Shown: positions 16,878 to 23,809 of the stretch, one piece after another | How the letters are laid out: the number at the start of each line of letters is the position of its first letter | Position numbering within the stretch: the stretch's first letter is position 1 | The notes under the pieces: generated by a model | Seen by the model: the letters and a program-made list of their open reading frames with translations, nothing else | Told to the model about the DNA's origin: nothing | Databases searched by the model: none | NCBI GenBank assembly: GCA_020630275.1 | Contig: JAHDBU010000010.1 | Coordinates: 1 to 34,147 of the forward strand | Reading direction: 5' to 3' | DNA: 34,147 bases | Source of the DNA: Hellea sp. | Lineage (GTDB): Bacteria; Pseudomonadota; Alphaproteobacteria; Caulobacterales; Maricaulaceae | Translations under genes and position numbers: made by a program

Positions 16878-17333
16878 ATGCCTGCTATGAAAACCACTGC
16901 CATGATGCTCCTAGTCCCGGTCTTCATGTTATCTGGATGCAAAACGACCGGCAAGGTCGTATCAGCCCCGTTTAAGGGCGCTTATGCTGTCGGCAAAGGC
17001 GCAGCCAATGTAACGGGTGCTGTCGGCGGAGCCGCTATTGATACAGGTAAATTTGTTGGTGGCGCTGCTATCGATACTGGAAAATTTGCCGGAAAAAGCG
17101 CCTACACGGTCGGGAAAGGCGTCTATTATGTGGGCTCCGTCCCCGTGAAAATCACAGATGCGGCACTGGACACGACCGAACGCGTATTGCGCATTACCAG
17201 CCATGTTGTCGATTTGTCAGGGAAAACCGTAACCGTTGTCAAAGACATTCAATCCGTTCAGCTCAACAACGAACTTATGAAGATTAAAGCCGCAAAGAAT
17301 GTTTTAAGCGTATTCGTCGACGTGGCCCGGTAA
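16878..17333 (+). CDS. Small lipoprotein made of 11-residue repeats, function unknown
   Basis: A 151-residue protein with a lipoprotein signal: the hydrophobic start leads to a lipobox MLSGC with the lipidated Cys21. Residues 39-82 consist of four 11-residue units, of which the second and third are nearly identical (GGAAIDTGKFV, GGAAIDTGKFA). Flanking units begin GKGAA and GKSAY. The remainder contains amphipathic VVDLSGKTVTVVKDIQ-like segments and few charged residues. The first ATG is chosen because GAGGA lies 7 nt before it; a second ATG three codons later is possible. A strong terminator follows at 17363-17389. I do not recognise a family. Eleven-residue repeats can form membrane-surface helices, and the Gly spacing could instead make a glycine zipper. 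Confidence 0.8.
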   Translation: MPAMKTTAMMLLVPVFMLSGCKTTGKVVSAPFKGAYAVGKGAANVTGAVGGAAIDTGKFVGGAAIDTGKFAGKSAYTVGKGVYYVGSVPVKITDAALDTTERVLRITSHVVDLSGKTVTVVKDIQSVQLNNELMKIKAAKNVLSVFVDVAR

Positions 17334-17362
17334 GCCCAATTACATTTTCGTTATTGCTGTAG

Positions 17363-17389
17363 GGTCGACATTGTTTGTCGGCCTTTTTT
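17363..17389 (+). terminator. Rho-independent terminator of the repeat lipoprotein gene
   Basis: GGTCGACA, loop TTGTT and TGTCGGCC form an 8-bp stem with one G-T pair, followed directly by six T. It begins 29 nt after the stop codon. Confidence 0.85.
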
Positions 17390-17399
17390 GTGTTATGTT
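17371..17399 (+). promoter_or_regulatory. Candidate promoter embedded in the preceding terminator
   Basis: TTGTTT (17371-17376) and TATGTT (17394-17399) are separated by 17 nt and would start a transcript just before the ribosome site GGAGG at 17410-17414. The -35 lies in the terminator loop and arm. This is a pattern match only. Confidence 0.3.
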
Positions 17400-17419
17400 G
17401 TGACAAATCGGAGGTCTTT

Positions 17420-18028
17420 ATGCGTACTGTTTTGTCCACTGTCATCCTTTCGACAGGCTTACTATTTACCTCTCCGGCGATGGCCAAGAACTCCAAGAAA
17501 TTTGAAAACACCTATGCTGTCCCGGTTAGCTCCGTGAAAGTCGAAGTCGTTCTAAGCGAAGACCTCGAATGGCGTGCCAATAACTTACCTAAAGACCGGA
17601 GTGATCGTCGAAACGCCAAGAACAGCCGTGACGGTTTTGGCGGCAATGGATTTTACGGAGAACGTGATCTCTCAAAATTGGTGACACGTCTTGAAAAGCG
17701 TTTAGCGAAACAGCTTGAGAAGCGGGGCGTCAAAGTTGATCCTGAATCTGAGAACGTCCTAAAAGTGACTTTGGATGACGTCCGCCCGACACACCCTACT
17801 TTCAATCAATTGTCCAGAAATAGCAGCCTCTCCATGCGGAGCGTTGCGCGTGGAGGCGCGTCTTTTGTCGGTAGCCTCATTGCGAATAATGGTGAAGACC
17901 AAGGCAATATTTCCTATGCTTGGTATGAAAACGATATCTGCAACACTGCTGGCACAACCTGGTCAGATACGAACCGGGCAATTGATCGTTTCGCAAAAAA
18001 GACAGCCAAATCCCTCGCTTGGAATTAA
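17420..18028 (+). CDS. Exported protein of unknown function
   Basis: A 202-residue protein starting at the ATG at 17420, where GGAGG lies six bases upstream and a clean signal peptide begins (MRTVLSTVILSTGLLFTSPAMA, cleavage likely after AMA). A longer frame from 17375 would start inside the terminator. The mature part has KVEVVLSEDLEWRANN, a basic region around residues 80-115 with LVTRLEKRLAKQLEKRGVKVD, and a C-terminal half with ISYAWYENDICNTAGTTWSDTNRAIDRFAKKTA. The alternating strand and helix pattern, with a lysine-rich helix before a VLKVTLDDV strand, resembles periplasmic proteins of the DUF3313/DUF4410 sort, but I cannot assign a family. Its stop is 3 nt from the stop of convergent queE. 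Confidence 0.75.
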   Translation: MRTVLSTVILSTGLLFTSPAMAKNSKKFENTYAVPVSSVKVEVVLSEDLEWRANNLPKDRSDRRNAKNSRDGFGGNGFYGERDLSKLVTRLEKRLAKQLEKRGVKVDPESENVLKVTLDDVRPTHPTFNQLSRNSSLSMRSVARGGASFVGSLIANNGEDQGNISYAWYENDICNTAGTTWSDTNRAIDRFAKKTAKSLAWN

Positions 18029-18031
18029 GCG

Positions 18032-18664
18032 CTAAGGCACACCTATCCATTTATGAGTCTGCAAGCTTAAACGCCAACGCGGGTTGGTAAGGCAATAGTC
18101 AAAAGCTGCCTGCATATTCTCCTTCTGATTATCATCATCCAGAGGCTGAAGGCAGAAATATTTAAAATCCATGCTTTCGAATTTTGTGGGCTCGTTTTCC
18201 CGTTGCGGGAAAACGAGCTTTAGCTCGTGACCAGAGGATTGCACGATCTCTGTGTCTGCTTTGGGGCTCACGCAAATCCAATCAATTCCAGGAGGCGCTT
18301 TTAAGGTTCCATTCGTTTCAATGGCAATTTTAAACCCGGCCTTATGAAAGGCATCAACCAAATTCGGATCAAGCTGCAACAAGGGCTCACCCCCTGTGCA
18401 GACGACCCAAGGCTGGCCTATTCCTTCCGGCCAATGGGATTTAACCGCTTCGGCTAACTGGTCCGGCCTCTTGAACTTCCCTCCGCCTGGACCATCCGTC
18501 CCGACAAAATCTGTGTCGCAAAAATTACAAATAGCGGAGGCGCGGTCGCGTTCCAGACCAGACCAAAGATTACATCCCGCAAAGCGTAGAAATACTGCCG
18601 GCATACCGGTTTGTACGCCCTCACCCTGTACGGTAAAATATATTTCTTTGACGGAGTAAGTCAT
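18032..18664 (-). CDS. queE: 7-carboxy-7-deazaguanine synthase
   Basis: A radical SAM enzyme that converts 6-carboxy-tetrahydropterin to 7-carboxy-7-deazaguanine in queuosine synthesis. The 210-residue protein opens with [29 protein letters not shown] in two overlapping family blocks. The 4Fe-4S motif is Cys31-x14-Cys46-x2-Cys49 rather than the classic Cx3Cx2C; this extended form is known for one branch of QueE, including the structurally studied Burkholderia enzyme. Later motifs are [13 protein letters not shown] and IAIETNGT, with CVSPKAD near the middle. It follows queC with an ATGA overlap. The remaining early-pathway genes (folE-type, queD) are not in the window. Confidence 0.95.
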   Translation of the reverse strand: MTYSVKEIYFTVQGEGVQTGMPAVFLRFAGCNLWSGLERDRASAICNFCDTDFVGTDGPGGGKFKRPDQLAEAVKSHWPEGIGQPWVVCTGGEPLLQLDPNLVDAFHKAGFKIAIETNGTLKAPPGIDWICVSPKADTEIVQSSGHELKLVFPQRENEPTKFESMDFKYFCLQPLDDDNQKENMQAAFDYCLTNPRWRLSLQTHKWIGVP

Positions 18665-19368
18665 GCGGTATTGGCTTTAAATTCGCGCCAACCTTTGGCG
18701 CGGAGGTCACAGGCCGGACACGCCCCACAGCCATATCCCCAATCATGTCGGGTACCTCTTTCGCCGAGATAGCAAGTATGGGTCGCTTCTAGAATAATGT
18801 CGACGAGTGCCTGACCACCCATATTTCGCGCCATTTTCCAGGCCCCGGCTTTGCTGACATGCATAAGCGGTGTTTCCAAGTTGAAAGTCTTGTCCATACC
18901 CATGGAAATAGATGTCATAGTCTGGTCCAACGTATCCTGACGGCAATCAGGATAGCCCGAAAAGTCCGCCTCACACATGCCACCAATCAGATGGGTGATA
19001 CCCCGGCGATAACCCAACGCAGCCGCGAAATTCAGGAAAATCAAATTGCGTCCAGGAACAAAAGTTGACGGCAATCCAGTCTCATCCATTTCGATTTTTA
19101 TGTCCCGCGTAAGCGAGGTCTCACTGATTTCACCCAAGACAGATAGATCAAGAATATGATCGTCTTTAAGGGCATCTTTCCAGTCGGTTTTCAAAGCAGC
19201 AATCTGTTCGCGGACCTGCGCCCGGCATTCTAGTTCAACAGCATGACGCTGTTCGTAATCAAACCCGACGGTTTCGACGTGATCAAATCTTTCCAACGCC
19301 CAGGCGAGACAAGTAGCCGAGTCTTGGCCCCCCGAAAACAACAACAGAGCTTTTGCGCATTTTTCCAT
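18661..19368 (-). CDS. queC: 7-cyano-7-deazaguanine (preQ0) synthase
   Basis: Uses ATP and ammonia to turn 7-carboxy-7-deazaguanine into preQ0, the step after QueE. The 235-residue protein has the PP-loop [17 protein letters not shown] (residues 9-25). It also has the [17 protein letters not shown] segment and the zinc site made by Cys199, Cys214, Cys217 and Cys220 (CYLGERG and [15 protein letters not shown]). The stop overlaps the queE start, so the product channel is encoded as a coupled pair. The start ATG at 19368 lies 75 nt from the divergent gene at 19444, leaving a short shared promoter region. I see no preQ1 riboswitch there. Confidence 0.96.
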   Translation of the reverse strand: MEKCAKALLLFSGGQDSATCLAWALERFDHVETVGFDYEQRHAVELECRAQVREQIAALKTDWKDALKDDHILDLSVLGEISETSLTRDIKIEMDETGLPSTFVPGRNLIFLNFAAALGYRRGITHLIGGMCEADFSGYPDCRQDTLDQTMTSISMGMDKTFNLETPLMHVSKAGAWKMARNMGGQALVDIILEATHTCYLGERGTRHDWGYGCGACPACDLRAKGWREFKANTA

Positions 19369-19443
19369 GGCCGCGCCTATATCCGCTTCTTTGAGCTTTG
19401 GCCAGTGGCACCTTTCTTGAATAGACTAGCTCGGAGGCAAAGA

Positions 19444-19929
19444 ATGCGAAAACGCACTATTATTATTGGTATAGCCATTCTGGAAATTCTCGCGATTCCA
19501 GCGGCAGCACATTTGCATTCAAATCTGGATATCAAGAAGCGCGTCAATGTAATTGCTGCAGAGATCGAAGCGCCGAAAGGGGTTAAAAGCTACTTTGTTA
19601 GTAGTGACGGTCCGTTTGTGGTTACCGGAGATGGTCTAAGAGGAAAAGCCATCATCGCCTTGTATACAAACGGTCAACTTGGTGAAGTCAGTTTTGGTAA
19701 AACAGCCCAACTGCCAGGCCCAGCTCAATCCTGCGTCGTTAGTCTTTCAGATCGGAAACAAATTATTTACGCGGCGGATCAGTCGACCGTCACCGATAAA
19801 GCCGATGTATTATCGGGAGCTGTGCTTTTTAACTTGTATCACGATCCAGCTCTAGAACCTGAAATTCAATTCTTGAGACCGTCCAAGGCGGATGGGTTGA
19901 AATCAACTGACTCTTGCCGTTCGCTTTAA
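19444..19929 (+). CDS. Exported or membrane-anchored protein of unknown function
   Basis: A 161-residue protein. The ATG at 19444 is preferred because GGAGG precedes it by 7 nt and an N-terminal hydrophobic helix (TIIIGIAILEILAIPAAA, residues 5-22) follows at once. An upstream in-frame ATG at 19243 lies inside queC on the other strand and is not credible. The mature part is predicted mostly beta, with VKSYFVSSDGPFVVTGDGL, IIALYTNGQLGEVSFG and SGAVLFNLYHDPALEP. It contains two cysteines, Cys97 and Cys158, that could pair in the periplasm. I do not recognise a family. A MaoC gene follows 37 nt later on the same strand. Confidence 0.72.
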   Translation: MRKRTIIIGIAILEILAIPAAAHLHSNLDIKKRVNVIAAEIEAPKGVKSYFVSSDGPFVVTGDGLRGKAIIALYTNGQLGEVSFGKTAQLPGPAQSCVVSLSDRKQIIYAADQSTVTDKADVLSGAVLFNLYHDPALEPEIQFLRPSKADGLKSTDSCRSL

Positions 19930-19966
19930 TTCGGGATAGCTCCGAAACAATTCACAGGGAGCTAAC

Positions 19967-20422
19967 ATGGCAGGTCTATATTTTGACGAGTTTGAAGTCG
20001 GGCATATTTTCAAGCATGAGCTGCGCCGTACCATTACCGAAGCGGATAATATGTTGTTTTCCAACATGACATTAAATCCGCAACCCTTGCATATCGATTT
20101 TGATTTTGCCTCTAAAACCGAATTTGGCAAACCTCTGGTCAACAGCCTCTTTACCTTAGGGCTCATGATCGGGATTTCAGTGAATGATACAACAATTGGT
20201 ACAACGGTCGGTAATCTGGGAATGAGCGAAGTGAAATTCCCTCACCCTTTATTTCACGGCGACACAGTTCGGGTCGAAACGGAAGTCAAAGCCGTGCGCG
20301 CAAGCAAATCCCGTCCAACACAAGGGATCGTCACCTTCGTTCACCGCGCCTATAATCAGACGGATGACTTAGTGGCAATTTGCGAACGGGCAGCTCTCAT
20401 GCACAAAAGGCCTAAGAGCTAA
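19967..20422 (+). CDS. MaoC family dehydratase
   Basis: A 151-residue single hot-dog-fold protein, probably an (R)-specific enoyl-CoA or related hydratase. The hydratase motif is present: YFDEFEVGHIF at the start, then TEADNMLFSNMTLNPQPLHID (about residues 24-44) with the catalytic Asn/His type residues, FGKPLVNSLFTLGL, and the C-terminal FPHPLFHGDTVRVETEV. The F-x-x-P-L-F-H-G-D-T pattern is shared with mesaconyl-CoA/beta-methylmalyl-CoA dehydratase-like MaoC proteins, so the acyl substrate is uncertain. GGGAG lies 7 nt before the ATG. No other fatty-acid genes adjoin. A bidirectional terminator follows. Confidence 0.88.
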   Translation: MAGLYFDEFEVGHIFKHELRRTITEADNMLFSNMTLNPQPLHIDFDFASKTEFGKPLVNSLFTLGLMIGISVNDTTIGTTVGNLGMSEVKFPHPLFHGDTVRVETEVKAVRASKSRPTQGIVTFVHRAYNQTDDLVAICERAALMHKRPKS

Positions 20423-20436
20423 CTTTCGCCAAATAA

Positions 20437-20459
20437 AAACCCCGCTCAAGGCGGGGTTT
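20437..20459. terminator. Bidirectional terminator between the MaoC and TonB receptor genes
   Basis: AAACCCCGC, TCAAG and GCGGGGTTT form a 9-bp stem between two convergent stops. On the minus strand the hairpin is followed by TTTTTATTT, giving a strong terminator for the receptor gene. Confidence 0.85.
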
Positions 20460-20483
20460 GAATTCTTGGAAACAAATCTCTTC

Positions 20484-22988
20484 CTAGAACTTGTATCGAA
20501 GTGTCGATCCGAACATGCGGCCTTCCTGCAAGAAGGCTGAACGGGAGCCAGTTCTTAGAACCGTGTTAAAGGTTACACCGCGTGTAACTTCGTCGGTTAG
20601 GTTGGTCACCCAAGCTTCCAATGTCCAATCTTCGTTATAGGTTAATCCACCACGAAGATTGATTTTGATTGATTCCTGCTGGACATCGAATGGGTTGAGC
20701 GGAGAATCCGCAAGTCCTGCAACCGTCGCTGGAACCAGTCGGCCTTGTGTCGAAGTCCGGCGGTCTCCTTCAAAACGCATCTGTCCGTTCAGGAAGTAAT
20801 CCAGACTTTCTGAGATATCATTTTGATAATTTGCGCCTAACAAGCCTACCCATTCTGGAGCATTTGTTAGAGAGAAACCACAAAGAGCTAACACACGGAC
20901 CGGCGCGTCTGTCGGGCCGCAATCGTCAGGGTATTCTGCATCCGTATAAGTGACCGCAGCCGTCAAGTCGAAATTATCTGACAAACGTGAGAAAGTTTCC
21001 ACTTCCACACCCCGTGATCTGGCTTTAGGAACGTTGAACGTCTGAAACTGAGCACCCGTAAATTCAAGAACCTGGAAGTCCGTAAAATCTTCCCAGAAGC
21101 CTGCAACATTTACCGTGATCCGACCATCCGCCAGTTTAGACTTTAACCCGATTTCATAGGCGTCGACCTTCTCAGAGGCAAAGCGCGGGTCGGCGCCACC
21201 GACTGCTGCAGTCGAGTCAAGGTTGAAACCACCTGACTTGTAACCATGTGTGAAGCTGCCATAAACATTCGCATTGCTACCAACATCATATGACAGCTTT
21301 CCGGTATAAATCAGTTCATCATCTTTGAATTCACCCGCAAAAGTTCTCGGTAAAGGAAAGAACTGAGCTTGAGGTAAATCGGCGGGCGCCGTGAAGGCGA
21401 AGCACCCTGTGCCAAATACCGGGCCAAAGACACTAGGCGGAGATCCGGCAAAGAAAGGCTGACCTTGAGGCGTAAACTGGACATTTGCCAACAAGCTCGT
21501 GCAAAGTGGGTTATTCACACTTGGCTGTGTGAAGCTGCCGTCTTTGCTTTCGTCTGTATATCGAAGCCCTACGGTAACACTTAAGTCGTCGGTTACATCA
21601 AAAATATTGTGCGTAAACAGCGAGTAGCTTTTACTATTTTGAGTGTATTTATTTGTGGCACGAACCACAGATGGATCGACACCACCCGATAGTAGCGTTA
21701 ACGGATTTGGCCCGAAGGCGGCACCAAACAGTGCGCCAATGAGCTCGCCATAGTCTTCACCAAGGCTGAAATTGACCTGTTGTTCAATATCTTCATCAGA
21801 ATAATAAGCGCCAACAAGCCAATCGATTTTTCCGGCTTCGCCTTGAACTCTAAGCTCGTGGGTCATGGTATCAATAAAGGTACCACCACCTTGATCGCTG
21901 CGAGTAACGTTGAAAATGTCCAGCCCAGAGAAACCTGAATCATAAAGCTCAGCGGCCTCATATTCGCGGTATGATCCGACATATACGAGATCCATCGAGT
22001 CAGACAGATTATACTCTAGATCCGCTGTAAATCCGATTTGTTCATTACTTGGATCAGGCACTTGTGAAGAGGATGCCCAACGATCATCAAGAGCCGCATC
22101 CAATACGTCAGTCTCAAAAATATTAGCTGCAACATTTGGTGCAGTCATTCCACCTCGGGGGCCTAGCCCAACGGCGTTGAAAACGCCGCCTAACTCAATC
22201 GGTGATGCCAAAAGTTCGACAGCTGAACAGCAAACAGAGTCACTATCGGAATAATCTGCGATCAAACGACCTTGAAGCCCGCCCGTCTCAAATCCTAGTT
22301 GACCCCGCAACATCATTTGGCTGATCGTATTCGACTCACCAATTTTTGTCCCAGTTCTGTCATAAATATCAATTTCACCATCCCGCTCTCTGATCGCTCC
22401 TGACACGCGCGCGGCCAAAGTATCGTCAACCAAAGGAATATTCACAGCACCCTGTAAACTACGAAGATTGTGATTACCGATTGAGGCGTTCACAAAGCCT
22501 TCCATTTCATTCATGACCGGACGCTTGTTAGTGATGTTCAATGCACCCGCTGAGGTGTTCCGACCGAATAGCGTTCCTTGTGGACCGCGCAGAACTTCGA
22601 CCCGTTCCACATCCACAAATTCCCCGAGAGCAACGCCCGGACGAGATTGGTAAGCTCCATCAATGAAAATACCGACAGCGGACTCAAAGCCGATATTGTT
22701 CGATGTGGTACCGACGCCGCGGACACGCAAAACAACCGATCCTGATGCGATCTGTGCATTGGATGTCGAGAAGCTCGGTGCGACACTTGTCAGGTTTTGG
22801 ATATTGACCACCCCTTGCTTTTCCAAAGTTTCCGGTAGAACAGCCGTCACCGCAATTGGAACATCTTGAATGCTTTCGGCACGACGGGTCGCCGTAACAA
22901 TAATCTCGTCATCCTGAGCAACCGCCTCGACGGGCACACACGCCGCTAATGCAGAAGTTGCCAGCAGTAATTTGATGGTAGTTTTCAT
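20484..22988 (-). CDS. TonB-dependent outer membrane receptor
   Basis: An 834-residue outer membrane transporter that takes up a large or scarce substrate using TonB energy. A signal peptide (MKTTIKLLLATSALAACVPVEAVAQ) is followed by a TonB-box-like EIIVTATRRAESIQDVPIAV. The plug domain (to about residue 150) has VVLRVRGVGTT, VGIFIDGAYQSRPG, VERVEVLRGPQGTLFGRNTSAGALNI. The long beta-barrel ends in aromatic phenylalanine (STLRYKF), as needed for outer membrane insertion. Within the barrel GSFTHGYKSGGFNLD is typical of the broad sphingomonad/Hyphomonadaceae receptor group for glycans, aromatics or siderophores. No neighbouring gene fixes the substrate. AAGGGGAAG lies just before the ATG. Confidence 0.93.
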   Translation of the reverse strand: MKTTIKLLLATSALAACVPVEAVAQDDEIIVTATRRAESIQDVPIAVTAVLPETLEKQGVVNIQNLTSVAPSFSTSNAQIASGSVVLRVRGVGTTSNNIGFESAVGIFIDGAYQSRPGVALGEFVDVERVEVLRGPQGTLFGRNTSAGALNITNKRPVMNEMEGFVNASIGNHNLRSLQGAVNIPLVDDTLAARVSGAIRERDGEIDIYDRTGTKIGESNTISQMMLRGQLGFETGGLQGRLIADYSDSDSVCCSAVELLASPIELGGVFNAVGLGPRGGMTAPNVAANIFETDVLDAALDDRWASSSQVPDPSNEQIGFTADLEYNLSDSMDLVYVGSYREYEAAELYDSGFSGLDIFNVTRSDQGGGTFIDTMTHELRVQGEAGKIDWLVGAYYSDEDIEQQVNFSLGEDYGELIGALFGAAFGPNPLTLLSGGVDPSVVRATNKYTQNSKSYSLFTHNIFDVTDDLSVTVGLRYTDESKDGSFTQPSVNNPLCTSLLANVQFTPQGQPFFAGSPPSVFGPVFGTGCFAFTAPADLPQAQFFPLPRTFAGEFKDDELIYTGKLSYDVGSNANVYGSFTHGYKSGGFNLDSTAAVGGADPRFASEKVDAYEIGLKSKLADGRITVNVAGFWEDFTDFQVLEFTGAQFQTFNVPKARSRGVEVETFSRLSDNFDLTAAVTYTDAEYPDDCGPTDAPVRVLALCGFSLTNAPEWVGLLGANYQNDISESLDYFLNGQMRFEGDRRTSTQGRLVPATVAGLADSPLNPFDVQQESIKINLRGGLTYNEDWTLEAWVTNLTDEVTRGVTFNTVLRTGSRSAFLQEGRMFGSTLRYKF

Positions 22989-23174
22989 TTCTTCCCCTTT
23001 TTTGGTTTGATCGAATTATTATTCGTTATTGCTAAAACTCTATCTGGCGAGCTCACATTTGGCCAAACAAAATTGTGCGCATATGCAAAAAATTGAGTAT
23101 TTTCGGCTTATTTCAACGGCTTTGTTGCATTTCTGTCACAAATAATAACGAACAAAATATGTTAGGCGACTCAA
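22989..23174. promoter_or_regulatory. Divergent promoter region with an inverted repeat
   Basis: This is a 186-nt AT-rich gap between the TonB receptor and the VTT-domain gene, transcribed away from each other. TTCGTTATT (23022-23030) and its reverse complement AATAACGAA (23144-23152) lie 113 nt apart, one near each gene start. CGAAT-TATT-ATTCG (23012-23025) is a second, local dyad that overlaps the first copy. A shared regulator is conceivable; no factor is identified. Confidence 0.35.
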
Positions 23175-23756
23175 ATGATCAGAAGACAGTTAGACAAAGT
23201 CATAGCCGCCGCAGGGAGCATTTATGCCCTTTGGGTTCTTGGGGTTGTGTCATTTTTGGAGAGCGCACTCCTTCCAATACCCGTCGATCCATTTGCCTTG
23301 CCTGTGATGATGGCCAACCGAAAACGGCTATGGCAAGCGGCTCTTGTCGCCAGCCTGGCCTCGGTAGCAGGCGGTTGTCTGGGCTATTATATCGGCGCTT
23401 TTCTCGCGGACAGCTTCGCTGCTTGGGTTATCAACAGTTATGGCATGGATAAACAATTTGATGGATTCAAAACCGATTTGCAAACCAAGGGCGGTTGGAT
23501 GATTGCAGTGGCTGCAATTTCTCCCATTCCTTATAAACTGGGCGCTATTGCGGCGGGCGTTGTTAAATTCAGCTTCCCGCTTTTCCTCACCATTTCCATA
23601 TTTTGCCGAACATTACGCTTCTTAGCATTTGCAGGGGCAATTTACGTTTTGGGTCCGTCTTTCGAGCGAGTGTTGAAACAAAAGCCTGCTCTGGTAACAG
23701 CTTTGCTGATAGCTGTGACAATTGCAGGATTTGCGGCCCTTTTTTATGTATTCTAA
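23175..23756 (+). CDS. VTT-domain (YqaA/DedA-like) inner membrane protein
   Basis: A 193-residue integral membrane protein of the VTT (SNARE-associated/DedA-type) superfamily, whose better known members move lipids between membrane leaflets. The characteristic stretch is FLESALLPIPVDPFALPVMMANRKRLWQAA (two family blocks near residues 25-54), with the re-entrant P-x-P-x-D pattern. It is followed by GGCLGYYIGAFLAD and a second half with ISPIPYKLGAIAAGVVKFSFPLFL and a terminal helix VTALLIAVTIAGFAALFYVF. It is short, as in the YqaA subgroup. The ABC exporter gene begins 53 nt later on the same strand. Confidence 0.85.
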   Translation: MIRRQLDKVIAAAGSIYALWVLGVVSFLESALLPIPVDPFALPVMMANRKRLWQAALVASLASVAGGCLGYYIGAFLADSFAAWVINSYGMDKQFDGFKTDLQTKGGWMIAVAAISPIPYKLGAIAAGVVKFSFPLFLTISIFCRTLRFLAFAGAIYVLGPSFERVLKQKPALVTALLIAVTIAGFAALFYVF

Positions 23757-23809
23757 TCAAACCAATTTGTCACACGCCCATTCCATCAAAATCAGTTAGA
23801 AGGCGCACC

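Noticed and set aside
19243-19443. Longer start for the exported protein at 19444
   Set aside because: It would lie inside queC on the opposite strand and hide a clean signal helix that follows a good ribosome site.
19369-19443. Possible preQ1 riboswitch before queC
   Set aside because: The 75-nt gap contains no recognisable preQ1 aptamer pattern and also serves a divergent gene.
23603-23809. Longer start for the ABC exporter
   Set aside because: It overlaps the VTT-domain gene in another frame and its translation is low-complexity and cysteine-rich, unlike the exporter family.
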